Of a stretch of 64,000 bases of DNA, positions 47,931-61,262 are shown piece after piece. Origin of the DNA: Lasioglossum baleicum. Its lineage: Eukaryota > Arthropoda > Insecta > Hymenoptera > Halictidae. The stretch spans positions 1-64,000 of the forward strand of contig NW_027469572.1 in assembly GCF_051020765.1 (NCBI RefSeq), given 5' to 3'. The notes beneath the pieces are model-generated. The model did not search any database and was not told the origin of the DNA. It saw nothing but the letters and a program-made list of their open reading frames with translations. Position 1 is the stretch's first letter, and each line of letters starts with the position of its first letter. Both the position numbers and the translations under genes were made by a program.

Positions 47931-49130
47931 GTCAAGTAAAAACACGTGCGAGAGGATGCATCCCGCAGGCTAGTCGAGCACAAACACGTGCGAGAGGATG
48001 CATCCCGCAGGCTAGTCGAGCAAATACACGTGCGAGAGGATGCATCCCGCAGGCTAGTCTAGTAAAATCACGTGCGAGGGGATGCATCCCGCAGGCTAGT
48101 CGAGTAAAAACACGTGCGAGAGGATGCATCCCGCAGGCTAGTCGAGTAAAAACACGTGCGAGAGGATGCATCCCGCATTCTAGTCGAGTAAAAACACGTG
48201 CGAGAGGCTGCATCCCGCAGGCTAGTCGAGTAAAAACACGTGCGAGAGGATGCATCCCGCAGGCTAGTCGAGTAAAAACACGTGCGAGAGGATGCATCCC
48301 GCAGGCTAGTCGAGTAAAAACACGTGCGAGAGGATGCTTCCCGCAGGCTAGTCGAGCAAAAACACGTGCGAGAGCATGCATCCCGCAGGCTACTCGAGTA
48401 AAAACACGTGCGAGAGGATGCATCCCGCAGGCTAGTCGAGTAAAAACACGTGCGAGGTTTTGTGGGATGCGCATGCGCAGGTTTTTTGGCATGCGCATGC
48501 GCAGGTTTTTTGGCATGCGCATGCGCAGGTTTTTTGGGATGCGCATGCCTAGTCGAGCAAAAACACGTGCGAGAGGATGCATCCCGCAGACTAGTCGAGT
48601 AAAAACACGTGCGAGAGGATGCTTCCCGCAGGCTAGTCGAGTAAAAACACGTGCGAGAGGATGCATCCCGCAGGCTAGTCGAGTAAAAACACGTGCGAGA
48701 GGATGCATCCCGCAGGCTAGTCGAGAAAAAACACGTGCGAAGTTTTGTGGGATGCGCATGCGCAGGTTTTGTGGGATGCGCATGCGCAGGTTTTTTGGGA
48801 TGCGCATGCGCAGGTTTTTTGGGATGCGCATGCCTAGTCGAGCAAAAACCCGTGCGAGAGGATGCATCCCGCAGGCTAGTCGAGCAAATACACGTGCGAG
48901 AGGATGCATCCCGCAGGCTAGTCGAGTAAAAACACGTGCGAGAGGATGCATCCCGCAGACTAGTCGAGTAAAAACACGTGCGAGAGGATGCATCCCGCAG
49001 GCTAGTCGAGTAAAAACACGTGCGAGAGGATGCATCCCGCAGGCTAGTCGAGTAAAAACACGTGCGAGAGGATGCATCCCGCAGGCTAGTCGAGCAAAAA
49101 CACGTGCGAGAGGATGCATCCCGCAGGCTA
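47931..49130 (+). repeat. Higher-order block B30
   Basis: 1,200 bp: 23 monomers and cassettes at 48457 and 48742 (both n=4), each exactly 1,200 bp from its counterpart in B29. It begins with CACAAAC and CAAATAC in place of the two CACAAAC monomers of B29 and has one GTCTAG monomer against three. Confidence 0.94.
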
Positions 49131-50936
49131 GTCAAGTAAAAACACGTGCGAGAGGATGCATCCCGCAGGCTAGTCGAGCACAAACACGTGCGAGAGGATG
49201 CATCCCGCAGGCTAGTCGAGCAAATACACGTGCGAGAGGATGCATCCCGCAGGCTAGTCTAGTAAAATCACGTGCGAGGGGATGCATCCCGCAGGCTAGT
49301 CGAGTAAAAACACGTGCGAGAGGATGCATCCCGCAGGCTAGTCGAGTAAAAACACGTGCGAGAGGATGCATCCCGCATTCTAGTCGAGTAAAAACACGTG
49401 CGAGATGCTGCATCCCGCAGGCTAGTCGAGTAAAAACACGTGCGAGAGGATGCATCCCGCAGGCTAGTCTAGTAAAATCACGTGCGAGGGGATGCATCCC
49501 GCAGGCTAGTCGAGTAAAAACACGTGCGAGAGGATGCATCCCGCAGGCTAGTCGAGTAAAAACACGTGCGAGAGGATGCATCCCGCAGGCTAGTCGAGTA
49601 AAAACACGTGCGAGAGGATGCTTCCCGCAGGCTAGTCGAGCAAAAACACGTGCGAGAGCATGCATCCCGCAGGCTACTCGAGTAAAAACACGTGCGAGAG
49701 GATGCATCCCGCAGGCTAGTCGAGTAAAAACCCGTGCGAGGTTTTGTGGGATGCGCATGCGCAGGTTTTTTGGCATGCGCATGCGCACGTTTTTTGGCAT
49801 GCGCATGCGCAGGTTTTTTGGGATGCGCATGGCTAGTCGAGCAAAAACACGTGCGAGAGGATGCATCCCGCAGACTAGTCGAGTAAAAACACGTGCGAGA
49901 GGATGCTTCCCGCAGGCTAGTCGAGTAAAAACACGTGCGAGAGGATGCATCCCGCAGGCTAGTCGAGTAAAAACACGTGCGAGAGGATGCATCCCGCAGG
50001 CTAGTCGAGTAAAAACACGTGCGAGAGGATGCATCCCGCAGGCTAGTCGAGTAAAAACACGTGCGAGGTTTTGTGGGATGCGCATGCGAAGGTTTTTTGG
50101 GATGCGCATGCGCAGGTTTTTTGGGATGCGCATGCCTAGTCGAGCAAAAACACGTGCGAGAGGATGCATCCCGCAGGCTAGTCGAGCAAAAACACGTGCG
50201 AGAGGATGCATCCCGCAGACTAGTCGAGTAAAAACACGTGCGAGAGGATGCTTCCCGCAGGCTAGTCGTGTAAAAACACGTGCGAGAGGATGCATCCCGC
50301 AGGCTGGTCGAGTAAAAACACGTGCGAGAGGATGCATCCCGCAGGCTAGTCGAGTAAAAACACGTGCGAGAGGATGCATCCCGCAGGCTAGTCGAGTAAA
50401 AACACGTGCGAGGTTTTGTGGGATGCGCATGCGCAGGTTTTGTGGGATGCGCATGCGCAGGTTTTTTGGGATGCGCATGGCTAGTCGAGCAAAAACACGT
50501 GCGAGAGGATGCATCCCGCAGGCTAGTCGAGTAAAAACACGTGCGAGAGGATGCATCCCGCAGGCTAGTCGAGTAAAAACACGTGCGAGAGGATGCATCC
50601 CGCAGGCTAGTCGAGCAAAAACACGTGCGAGAGGATGCTTCCCGCATTCTAGTCGAGTAAAAACACGTGCGAGAGGATGCATCCCGCAGGCTAGTCGAGT
50701 AAAAACACGTGCGAGGTTTTGTGGGATGCGCATGCGCAGGTTTTGTGGGATGCGCATGCGCCGGTTTTTTGGGATGCGCATGCGCAGGTTTTTTGGGATG
50801 CGCATGCCTAGTCGAGCAAATACACGTGCGAGAGGATGCATCCCGCAGGCTAGTCGAGCAAAAACACGTGCGAGAGGATGCATCCCGCAGGCTAGTCGAG
50901 CAAAAACACGTGCGAGAGGATGCATCCCGCAGGCTA
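49131..50936 (+). repeat. Higher-order block B31
   Basis: 1,806 bp: 33 monomers and cassettes at 49741 (n=4, with GCGCACGTTTTTTGGC inside), 50068 (n=3, CATGCGAAGG), 50413 (n=3) and 50716 (n=4, one unit GCGCCGG). It combines the left part of B30 with the right part of the B33 type. GAGATGCTGC near 49,404 is private. Confidence 0.92.
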
Positions 50937-52436
50937 GTCAAGTAAAAACACGTGCGAGAGGATGCATCCCGCAGGCTAGTCGAGTAAAAACACGTGCGAG
51001 GTTTTGTGGAATGCGCATGCGCAGGTTTTGTGGGATGCGCATGCGCAGGTTTTTGGGATGCGCATGCGCAGGTTTTTTGGGATGCGCATGGCTAATCGAG
51101 CAAAAACACGTGCGAGAGGATGCATCCCGCAGGGTAGTCGAGTAAAAACACGTGCGAGAGGATGCATCCCGCAGGCTAGTCGAGCACAAACACGTGCGAG
51201 AGGATGCATCCCGCAGGCTAGTCGAGCACAAACACGTGCGAGAGGATGCATCCGCAGGCTAGTCTAGTAAAATCACGTGCGAGGGGATGCATCCCGCAGG
51301 CTAGTCGAGTAAAAACACGTGCGAGAGGATGCATCCCGCAGGCTAGTCGAGTAAAAACACGTGCGAGAGGATGCATCCCGCATTCTAGTCGAGTAAAAAC
51401 ACGTGCGAGAGGCTGCATCCCGCAGGCTAGTCGAGTAAAAACACGTGCGAGAGGATGCATCCCGCAGGCTAGTCTAGTAAAATCACGTGCGAGGGGATGC
51501 ATCCCGCAGGCTAGTCTAGTAAAATCACGTGGGAGGGGATGCATCCCGCAGGCTAGTCGAGTAAAAACACGTGCGAGAGGATGCATCCCGCAGGCTAGTC
51601 GAGTAAAAACACGTGCGAGAGGATGCATCCCGCAGGCTAGTCGAGTAAAAACACGTGCGAGAGGATGCTTCCCGCAGGCTAGTCGAGCAAAAACACGTGC
51701 GAGAGCATGCATCCCGCAGGCTACTCGAGTAAAAACACGTGCGAGAGGATGCATCCCGCAGGCTAGTCGAGTAAAAACACGTGCGAGGTTTTGTGGGATG
51801 CGCATGCGCAGGTTTTTTGGCATGCGCATGCGCAGGTTTTTTGGGATGCGCATGCCTAGTCGAGCAAAACACGTGCGAGAGGATGCATCCCGCAGACTAG
51901 TCGAGTAAAAACACGTGCGAGAGGATGCTTCCCGCAGGCTAGTCGAGTAAAAACACGTGCGAGAGGATGCATCCCGCAGGCTAGTCGAGTAAAAACACGT
52001 GCGAGAGGATGCATCCCGCAGGCTAGTCGAGAAAAAACACGTGCGAAGTTTTGTGGGATGCGCATGCGCAGGTTTTGTGTGATGCGCATGCGCAGGTTTT
52101 TTGGGATGCGCATGCGCAGGTTTTTTGGGATGCGCATGCCTAGTCGAGCAAAAACCCGTGCGAGAGGATGCATCCCGCAGGCTAGTCGAGCAAATACACG
52201 TGCGAGAGGATGCATCCCGCAGGCTAGTCGAGTAAAAACACGTGCGAGAGGATGCATCCCGCAGACTAGTCGAGTAAAAACACGTGCGAGAGGATGCATC
52301 CCGCAGGCTAGTCGAGTAAAAACACGTGCGAGAGGATGCATCCCGCAGGCTAGTCGAGTAAAAACACGTGCGAGAGGATGCATCCCGCAGGCTAGTCGAG
52401 CAAAAACACGTGCGAGAGGATGCATCCCGCAGGCTA
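50937..52436 (+). repeat. Higher-order block B32, with three 1-bp losses
   Basis: 1,500 bp: 28 monomers and cassettes at 51001 (n=4, one T short at 51,050-51,054), 51788 (n=3) and 52048 (n=4, TTTTGTGTGATG). One C is missing at 51,251-51,253 (GCATCCGCAGG) and one A at 51,865-51,869 (GAGCAAAACACG). The three losses sum to 3, so the reading registers realign afterwards. The relative B34 lacks all three. Confidence 0.93.
51050..51869 (+). other. Indel island 2
   Basis: Three single-base losses in homopolymers: T at 51,050-51,054, C at 51,251-51,253 and A at 51,865-51,869. The related block B34 (54,438-55,898) has none of them. Confidence 0.9.
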
Positions 52437-54437
52437 GTCAAGTAAAAACACGTGCGAGAGGATGCATCCCGCAGGCTAGTCGAGCACAAACACGTGCGAG
52501 AGGATGCATCCCGCAGGCTAGTCGAGCAAATACACGTGCGAGAGGATGCATCCCGCAGGCTAGTCTAGTAAAATCACGTGCGAGGGGATGCATCCCGCAG
52601 GCTAGTCGAGTAAAAACACGTGCGAGAGGATGCATCCCGCATTCTAGTCGAGTAAAAACACGTGCGAGAGGCTGCATCCCGCAGGCTAGTCGAGTAAAAA
52701 CACGTGCGAGAGGATGCATCCCGCAGGCTAGTCTAGTAAAATCACGTGCGAGGGGATGCATCCCGCAGGCTAGTCGAGTAAAAACACGTGCGAGAGGATG
52801 CATCCCGCAGGCTAGTCGAGTAAAAACACGTGCGAGAGGATGCATCCCGCAGGCTAGTCGAGTAAAAACACGTGCGAGAGGATGCTTCCCGCAGGCTAGT
52901 CGAGCAAAAACACGTGCGAGAGCATGCATCCCGCAGGCTACTCGAGTAAAAACACGTGCGAGAGGATGCATCCCGCAGGCTAGTCGAGTAAAAACACGTG
53001 CGAGGTTTTGTGGGATGCGCATGCGCAGGTTTTTTGGCATGCGCATGCGCAGGTTTTTTGGCATGCGCATGCGCAGGTTTTTTGGGATGCGCATGGCTAG
53101 TCGAGCAAAAACACGTGCGAGAGGATGCATCCCGCAGACTAGTCGAGTAAAAACACGTGCGAGAGGATGCTTCCCGCAGGCTAGTCGAGTAAAAACACGT
53201 GCGAGAGGATGCATCCCGCAGGCTAGTCGAGTAAAAACACGTGCGAGAGGATGCATCCCGCAGGCTAGTCGAGTAAAAACACGTGCGAAGTTTTGTGGGA
53301 TGCGCATGCGCAGGTTTTGTGGGATGCGCATGCGCAGGTTTTTTGGGATGCGCATGCGCAGGTTTTTTGGGATGCGCATGCCTAGTCGAGCAAAAACCCG
53401 GGCGAGAGGATGCATCCCGCAGGCTAGTCGAGCAAATACACGTGCGAGAGGATGCATCCCGCAGGCTAGTCGAGTAAAAACACGTGCGAGAGGATGCATC
53501 CCGCAGGCTAGTCGAGTAAAAACACGTGCGAGAGGATGCATCCCGCTGGCTAGTCGAGTAAAAACACGTGCGAGGTTTTGTGGGATGCGCATGCGCAGGT
53601 TTTTTGGGATGCGCATGGCTAGTCGAGCAAAAACACGTGCGAGAGGATGCATCCCGCAGGCTAGTCGAGCAAAAACACGTGCGAGAGGATGCATCCCGCA
53701 GGCTAGTCGAGCAAAAACACGTGCGAGAGGATGCATCCCGCAGACTAGTCGAGTAAAAACACGTGCGAGAGGATGCATCCCGCAGGCTAGTCGAGTAAAA
53801 ACACGTGCGAGAGGATGCATCCCGCAGGCTAGTCGAGTAAAAACACGTGCGAGAGGATGCATCCCGCAGGCTAGTCGAGTAAAAACACGTGCGAGGTTTT
53901 GTGGGATGCGCATGCGAAGGTTTTTTGGGATGCGCATGCGCAGGTTTTTTGGGATGCGCATGCCTAGTCGAGCAAAAACACGTGCGAGAGGATGCATCCC
54001 GCAGGCTAGTCGAGCAAAAACACGTGCGAGAGGATCCATCCCGCAGACTAGTCGAGTAAAAACACGTGCGAGAGGATGCTTCCCGCAGGCTAGTCGTGTA
54101 AAAACACGTGCGAGAGGATGCATCCCGCAGGCTGGTCGAGTAAAAACACGTGCGAGAGGATGCATCCCGCAGGCTAGTCGAGTAAAAACACGTGCGAGAG
54201 GATGCATCCCGCAGGCTAGTCGAGTAAAAACACGTGCGAGGTTTTGTGGGATGCGCATGCGCAGGTTTTGTGGGATGCGCATGCGCAGGTTTTTTGGGAT
54301 GCGCATGCCTAGTCGAGCAAATACACGTGCGAGAGGATGCATCCCGCAGGCTAGTCGAGCAAAAACACGTGCGAGAGGATGCATCCCGCAGGCTAGTCGA
54401 GCAAAAACACGTGCGAGAGGATGCATCCCGCAGGCTA
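52437..54437 (+). repeat. Higher-order block B33
   Basis: 2,001 bp: 36 monomers and cassettes at 53005 (n=4), 53290 (n=4), 53575 (n=2), 53896 (n=3) and 54241 (n=3), spaced 285, 285, 321 and 345 bp. B35 and B37 have identical spacing. A CAAAAACCCGGGCG monomer (SmaI site) follows cassette 53290. Confidence 0.95.
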
Positions 54438-55898
54438 GTCAAGTAAAAACACGTGCGAGAGGATGCATCCCGCAGGCTAGTCGAGTAAAAACACGTGCGA
54501 GGTTTTGTGGAATGCGCATGCGCAGGTTTTGTGGGATGCGCATGCGCAGGTTTTTTGGGATGCGCATGCGCAGGTTTTTTGGGATGCGCATGGCTAGTCG
54601 AGCAAAAACACGTGCGAGAGGATGCATCCCGCAGGGTAGTCGAGTAAAAACACGTGCGAGAGGATGCATCCCGCAGGCTAGTCGAGCACAAACACGTGCG
54701 AGAGGATGCATCCCGCAGGCTAGTCGAGCACAAACACGTGCGAGAGGATGCATCCCGCAGGCTAGTCTAGTAAAATCACGTGCGAGGGGATGCATCCCGC
54801 AGGCTAGTCGAGTAAAAACACGTGCGAGAGGATGCATCCCGCAGGCTAGTCGAGTAAAAACACGTGCGAGAGGATGCATCCCGCATTCTAGTCGAGTAAA
54901 AACACGTGCGAGAGGCTGCATCCCGCAGGCTAGTCGAGTAAAAACACGTGCGAGAGGATGCATCCCGCAGGCTAGTCTAGTAAAATCACGTGCGAGGGGA
55001 TGCATCCCGCAGGCTAGTCTAGTAAAATCACGTGGGAGGGGATGCATCCCGCAGGCTAGTCGAGTAAAAACACGTGCGAGAGGATGCATCCCGCAGGCTA
55101 GTCGAGTAAAAACACGTGCGAGAGGATGCATCCCGCAGGCTAGTCGAGTAAAAACACGTGCGAGAGGATGCTTCCCGCAGGCTAGTCGAGCAAAAACACG
55201 TGCGAGAGCATGCATCCCGCAGGCTACTCGAGTAAAAACACGTGCGAGAGGATGCATCCCGCAGGCTAGTCGAGTAAAAACACGTGCGAGGTTTTGTGGG
55301 ATGCGCATGCGCAGGTTTTTTGGCATGCGCATGCGCAGGTTTTTTGGGATGCGCATGCCTAGTCGAGCAAAAACACGTGCGAGAGGATGCATCCCGCAGG
55401 CTAGTCGAGTAAAAACACGTGCGAGAGGATGCATCCCGCAGGCTAGTCGAGTAAAAACACGTGCGAGAGGATGCATCCCGCAGGCTAGTCGAGAAAAAAC
55501 ACGTGCGAAGTTTTGTGGGATGCGCATGCGCAGGTTTTGTGTGATGCGCATGCGCAGGTTTTTTGGGATGCGCATGCGCAGGTTTTTTGGGATGCGCATG
55601 CCTAGTCGAGCAAAAACCCGTGCGAGAGGATGCATCCCGCAGGCTAGTCGAGCAAATACACGTGCGAGAGGATGCATCCCGCAGGCTAGTCGAGTAAAAA
55701 CACGTGCGAGAGGATGCATCCCGCAGACTAGTCGAGTAAAAACACGTGCGAGAGGATGCATCCCGCAGGCTAGTCGAGTAAAAACACGTGCGAGAGGATG
55801 CATCCCGCAGGCTAGTCGAGTAAAAACACGTGCGAGAGGATGCATCCCGCAGGCTAGTCGAGCAAAAACACGTGCGAGAGGATGCATCCCGCAGGCTA
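54438..55898 (+). repeat. Higher-order block B34
   Basis: 1,461 bp: 27 monomers and cassettes at 54502 (n=4, TGGAATGCG), 55291 (n=3) and 55510 (n=4, TTTTGTGTGATG). It matches B32 in cassette order and markers but has no 1-bp losses, and it lacks the GCTTCCC monomer that follows cassette 51788 in B32. Confidence 0.94.
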
Positions 55899-57941
55899 GT
55901 CAAGTAAAAACACGTGCGAGAGGATGCATCCCGCAGGCTAGTCGAGCACAAACACGTGCGAGAGGATGCATCCCGCAGGCTAGTCGAGCAAATACACGTG
56001 CGAGAGGATGCATCCCGCAGGCTAGTCTAGTAAAATCACGTGCGAGGGGATGCATCCCGCAGGCTAGTCGAGTAAAAACACGTGCGAGAGGATGCATCCC
56101 GCATTCTAGTCGAGTAAAAACACGTGCGAGAGGCTGCATCCCGCAGGCTAGTCGAGTAAAAACACGTGCGAGAGGATGCATCCCGCAGGCTAGTCTAGTA
56201 AAATCACGTGCGAGGGGATGCATCCCGCAGGCTAGTCGAGTAAAAACACGTGCGAGAGGATGCATCCCGCAGGCTAGTCGAGTAAAAACACGTGCGAGAG
56301 GATGCATCCCGCAGGCTAGTCGAGTAAAAACACGTGCGAGAGGATGCTTCCCGCAGGCTAGTCGAGCAAAAACACGTGCGAGAGCATGCATCCCGCAGGC
56401 TACTCGAGTAAAAACACGTGCGAGAGGATGCATCCCGCAGGCTAGTCGAGTAAAAACACGTGCGAGGTTTTGTGGGATGCGCATGCGCAGGTTTTTTGGC
56501 ATGCGCATGCGCAGGTTTTTTGGCATGCGCATGCGCAGGTTTTTTGGGATGCGCATGGCTAGTCGAGCAAAAACACGTGCGAGAGGATGCATCCCGCAGA
56601 CTAGTAGAGTAAAAACACGTGCGAGAGGATGCTTCCCGCAGGCTAGTCGAGTAAAAACACGTGCGAGAGGATGCATCCCGCAGGCTAGTCGAGTAAAAAC
56701 ACGTGCGAGAGGATGCATCCCGCAGGCTAGTCGAGTAAAAACACGTGCGAAGTTTTGTGGGATGCGCATGCGCAGGTTTTGTGGGATGCGCATGCGCAGG
56801 TTTTTTGGGATGCGCATGCGCAGGTTTTTTGGGATGCGCATGCCTAGTCGAGCAAAAACCCGGGCGAGAGGATGCATCCCGCAGGCTAGTCGAGCAAATA
56901 CACGTGCGAGAGGATGCATCCCGCAGGCTAGTCGAGTAAAAACACGTGCGACAGGATGCATCCCGCAGGCTAGTCGAGTAAAAACACGTGCGAGAGGATG
57001 CATCCCGCTGGCTAGTCGAGTAAAAACACGTGCGAGGTTTTGTGGGATGCGCATGCGCAGGTTTTTTGGGATGCGCATGGCTAGTCGAGCAAAAACACGT
57101 GCGAGAGGATGCATCCCGCAGGCTAGTCGAGCAAAAACACGTGCGAGAGGATGCATCCCGCAGGCTAGTCGAGCAAAAACACGTGCGAGAGGATGCATCC
57201 CGCAGACTAGTCGAGTAAAAACACGTGCGAGAGGATGCATCCCGCAGGCTAGTCGAGTAAAAACACGTGCGAGAGGATGCATCCCGCAGGCTAGTCGAGT
57301 AAAAACACGTGCGAGAGGATGCATCCCGCAGGCTAGTCGAGTAAAAACACGTGCGAGGTTTTGTGGGATGCGCATGCGAAGGTTTTTTGGGATGCGCATG
57401 CGCAGGTTTTTTGGGATGCGCATGCCTAGTCGAGCAAAAACACGTGCGAGAGGATGCATCCCGCAGGCTAGTCGAGCAAAAACACGTGCGAGAGGATGCA
57501 TCCCGCAGACTAGTCGAGTAAAAACACGTGCGAGAGGATGCTTCCCGCAGGCTAGTCGTGTAAAAACACGTGCGAGAGGATGCATCCCGCAGGCTGGTCG
57601 AGTAAAAACACGTGCGAGAGGATGCATCCCGCAGGCTAGTCGAGTAAAAACACGTGCGAGAGGATGCATCCCGCAGGCTAGTCGAGTAAAAACACGTGCG
57701 AGGTTTTGTGGGATGCGCATGCGCAGGTTTTGTGGGATGCGCATGCGCAGGTTTTTTGGGATGCGCATGGCTAGTCGAGCAAAAACACGTGCGAGAGGAT
57801 GCATCCCGCAGGCTAGTCGAGTAAAAACACGTGCGAGAGGATGCATCCCGCAGGCTAGTCGAGCAAAAACACGTGCGAGAGGATGCATCCCGCAGGCTAG
57901 TCGAGCAAAAACACGTGCGAGAGGATGCATCCCGCAGGCTA
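55899..57941 (+). repeat. Higher-order block B35
   Basis: 2,043 bp: 37 monomers and cassettes at 56467, 56752 (n=4), 57037 (n=2), 57358 and 57703 (n=3), each 3,462 bp from its counterpart in B33. ACTAGTAGAG near 56,601 and GTGCGACAGG near 56,948 are private. Confidence 0.95.
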
Positions 57942-59219
57942 GTCAAGTAAAAACACGTGCGAGAGGATGCATCCCGCAGGCTAGTCGAGCACAAACACGT
58001 GCGAGAGGATGCATCCCGCAGGCTAGTCGAGCACAAACACGTGCGAGAGGATGCATCCCGCAGGCTAGTCTAGTAAAATCACGTGCGAGGGGATGCATCC
58101 CGCAGGCTAGTCGAGTAAAAACACGTGCGAGAGGATGCATCTCGCAGGCTAGTCGAGTAAAAACACGTGCGAGAGGATGCATCCCGCATTCTAGTCGAGT
58201 AAAAACACGTGCGAGAGGCTGCATCCCGCAGGCTAGTCGAGTAAAAACACGTGCGAGAGGATGCATCCCGCAGGCTAGTCTAGTAAAATCACGTGCGAGG
58301 GGATGCATCCCGCAGGCTAGTCTAGTAAAATCACGTGGGAGGGGATGCATCCCGCAGGCTAGTCGAGTAAAAACACGTGCGAGAGGATGCATCCCGCAGG
58401 CTAGTCGAGTAAAAACACGTGCGAGAGGATGCATCCCGCAGGCTAGTCGAGTAAAAACACGTGCGAGAGGATGCTTCCCGCAGGCTAGTCGAGCAAAAAC
58501 ACGTGCGAGAGCATGCATCCCGCAGGCTACTCGAGTAAAAACACGTGCGAGAGGATGCATCCCGCAGGCTAGTCGAGTAAAAACACGTGCGAGGTTTTGT
58601 GGGATGCGCATGCGCAGGTTTTTTGGCATGCGCATGCGCAGGTTTTTTGGGATGCGCATGCCTAGTCGAGCAAAAACACGTGCGAGAGGATGCATCCCGC
58701 AGACTAGTCGAGTAAAAACACGTGCGAGAGGATGCTTCCCGCAGGCTAGTCGAGTAAAAACACGTGCGAGAGGATGCATCCCGCAGGCTAGTCGAGTAAA
58801 AACACGTGCGAGAGGATGCATCCCGCAGGCTAGTCGAGAAAAAACACGTGCGAAGTTTTGTGGGATGCGCATGCGCAGGTTTTGTGGGATGCGCATGCGC
58901 AGGTTTTTTGGGATGCGCATGCCTAGTCGAGCAAAAACCCGTGCGAGAGGATGCATCCCGCAGGCTAGTCGAGCAAATACACGTGCGAGAGGATGCATCC
59001 CGCAGGCTAGTCGAGTAAAAACACGTGCGAGAGGATGCATCCCGCAGACTAGTCGAGTAAAAACACGTGCGAGAGGATGCATCCCGCAGGCTAGTCGAGT
59101 AAAAACACGTGCGAGAGGATGCATCCCGCAGGCTAGTCGAGTAAAAACACGTGCGAGAGGATGCATCCCGCAGGCTAGTCGAGCAAAAACACGTGCGAGA
59201 GGATGCATCCCGCAGGCTA
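57942..59219 (+). repeat. Higher-order block B36
   Basis: 1,278 bp: 26 monomers and cassettes at 58594 (n=3) and 58855 (n=3). It resembles B34 without the opening cassette and with one unit fewer in the second. GCATCTCGCAGG near 58,139 is private. Confidence 0.94.
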
Positions 59220-61262
59220 GTCAAGTAAAAACACGTGCGAGAGGATGCATCCCGCAGGCTAGTCGAGCACAAACACGTGCGAGAGGATGCATCCCGCAGG
59301 CTAGTCGAGCAAATACACGTGCGAGAGGATGCATCCCGCAGGCTAGTCTAGTAAAATCACGTGCGAGGGGATGCATCCCGCAGGCTAGTCGAGTAAAAAC
59401 ACGTGCGAGAGGATGCATCCCGCAGGCTAGTCGAGTAAAAACACGTGCGAGAGGATGCATCCCGCATTCTAGTCGAGTAAAAACACGTGCGAGAGGCTGC
59501 ATCCCGCAGGCTAGTCGAGTAAAAACACGTGCGAGAGGATGCATCCCGCAGGCTAGTCTAGTAAAATCACGAGCGAGGGGATGCATCCCGCAGGCTAGTC
59601 GAGTAAAAACACGTGCGAGAGGATGCATCCCGCAGGCTAGTCGAGTAAAAACACGTGCGAGAGGATGCATCCCGCAGGCTAGTCGAGTAAAAACACGTGC
59701 GAGAGGATGCTTCCCGCAGGCTAGTCGAGCAAAAACACGTGCGAGAGCATGCATCCCGCAGGCTACTCGAGTAAAAACACGTGCGAGAGGATGCATCCCG
59801 CAGGCTAGTCGAGTAAAAACACGTGCGAGGTTTTGTGGGATGCGCATGCGCAGGTTTTTTGGCATGCGCATGCGCAGGTTTTTTGGCATGCGCATGCGCA
59901 GGTTTTTTGGGATGCGCATGGCTAGTCGAGCAAAAACACGTGCGAGAGGATGCATCCCGCAGACTAGTCGAGTAAAAACACGTGCGAGAGGATGCTTCCC
60001 GCAGGCTAGTCGAGTAAAAACACGTGCGAGAGGATGCATCCCGCAGGCTAGTCGAGTAAAAACACGTGCGAGAGGATGCATCCCGCAGGCTAGTCGAGTA
60101 AAAACACGTGCGAAGTTTTGTGGGATGCGCATGCGCAGGTTTTGTGGGATGCGCATGCGCAGGTTTTTTGGGATGCGCATGCGCAGGTTTTTTGGGATGC
60201 GCATGCCTAGTCGAGCAAAAACCCGGGCGAGAGGATGCATCCCGCAGGCTAGTCGAGCAAATACACGTGCGAGAGGATGCATCCCGCAGGCTAGTCGAGT
60301 AAAAACACGTGCGAGAGGATGCATCCCGCAGGCTAGTCGAGTAAAAACACGTGCGAGAGGATGCATCCCGCTGGCTAGTCGAGTAAAAACACGTGCGAGG
60401 TTTTGTGGGATGCGCATGCGCAGGTTTTTTGGGATGCGCATGGCTAGTCGAGCAAAAACACGTGCGAGAGGATGCATCCCGCAGGCTAGTCGAGCAAAAA
60501 CACGTGCGAGAGGATGCATCCCGCAGGCTAGTCGAGCAAAAACACGTGCGAGAGGATGCATCCCGCAGACTAGTCGAGTAAAAACACGTGCGAGAGGATG
60601 CATCCCGCAGGCTAGTCGAGTAAAAACACGTGCGAGAGGATGCATCCCGCAGGCTAGTCGAGTAAAAACACGTGCGAGAGGATGCATCCCGCAGGCTAGT
60701 CGAGTAAAAACACGTGCGAGGTTTTGTGGGATGCGCATGCGAAGGTTTTTTGGGATGCGCATGCGCAGGTTTTTTGGGATGCGCATGCCTAGTCGAGCAA
60801 AAACACGTGCGAGAGGATGCATCCCGCAGGCTAGTCGAGCAAAAACACGTGCGAGAGGATGCATCCCGCAGACTAGTCGAGTAAAAACACGTGCGAGAGG
60901 ATGCTTCCCGCAGGCTAGTCGTGTAAAAACACGTGCGAGAGGATGCATCCCGCAGGCTGGTCGAGTAAAAACACGTGCGAGAGGATGCATCCCGCAGGCT
61001 AGTCGAGTAAAAACACGTGCGAGAGGATGCATCCCGCAGGCTAGTCGAGTAAAAACACGTGCGAGGTTTTGTGGGATGCGCATGCGCAGGTTTTGTGGGA
61101 TGCGCATGCGCAGGTTTTTTGGGATGCGCATGGCTAGTCGAGCAAAAACACGTGCGAGAGGATGCATCCCGCAGGCTAGTCGAGTAAAAACACGTGCGAG
61201 AGGATGCATCCCGCAGGCTAGTCGAGCAAAAACACGTGCGAGAGGATGCATCCCGCAGGCTA
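59220..61262 (+). repeat. Higher-order block B37
   Basis: 2,043 bp: 37 monomers and cassettes at 59830, 60115 (n=4), 60400 (n=2), 60721 and 61066 (n=3), each 3,363 bp from its counterpart in B35. One GTCTAG monomer has CACGAGCG in place of CACGTGCG (near 59,568). Confidence 0.95.

Larger units (their letters stand above)
50937..54437 (+). repeat. Family II supra-repeat, copy 1
   Basis: 3,501 bp, made of one A block (B32) and one B block (B33). Followed directly by copies 2 to 4. Confidence 0.92.
54438..57941 (+). repeat. Family II supra-repeat, copy 2
   Basis: 3,504 bp (B34 and B35). The five cassettes of its B block are all 3,462 bp from those of copy 1. Confidence 0.93.
57942..61262 (+). 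repeat. Family II supra-repeat, copy 3
   Basis: 3,321 bp (B36 and B37). The five cassettes of its B block are all 3,363 bp from those of copy 2. Confidence 0.93.

Noticed and set aside
43628..51145. A 2,505-codon open frame on the + strand, and others above 500 codons
   Set aside because: It is the stop-free frame of a 14-codon monomer. Two - frames are open over the same DNA, and there is no non-repetitive domain, signal peptide or start context. In family I, substitutions that stop this frame (GATGAATCC) have been amplified along with their blocks.
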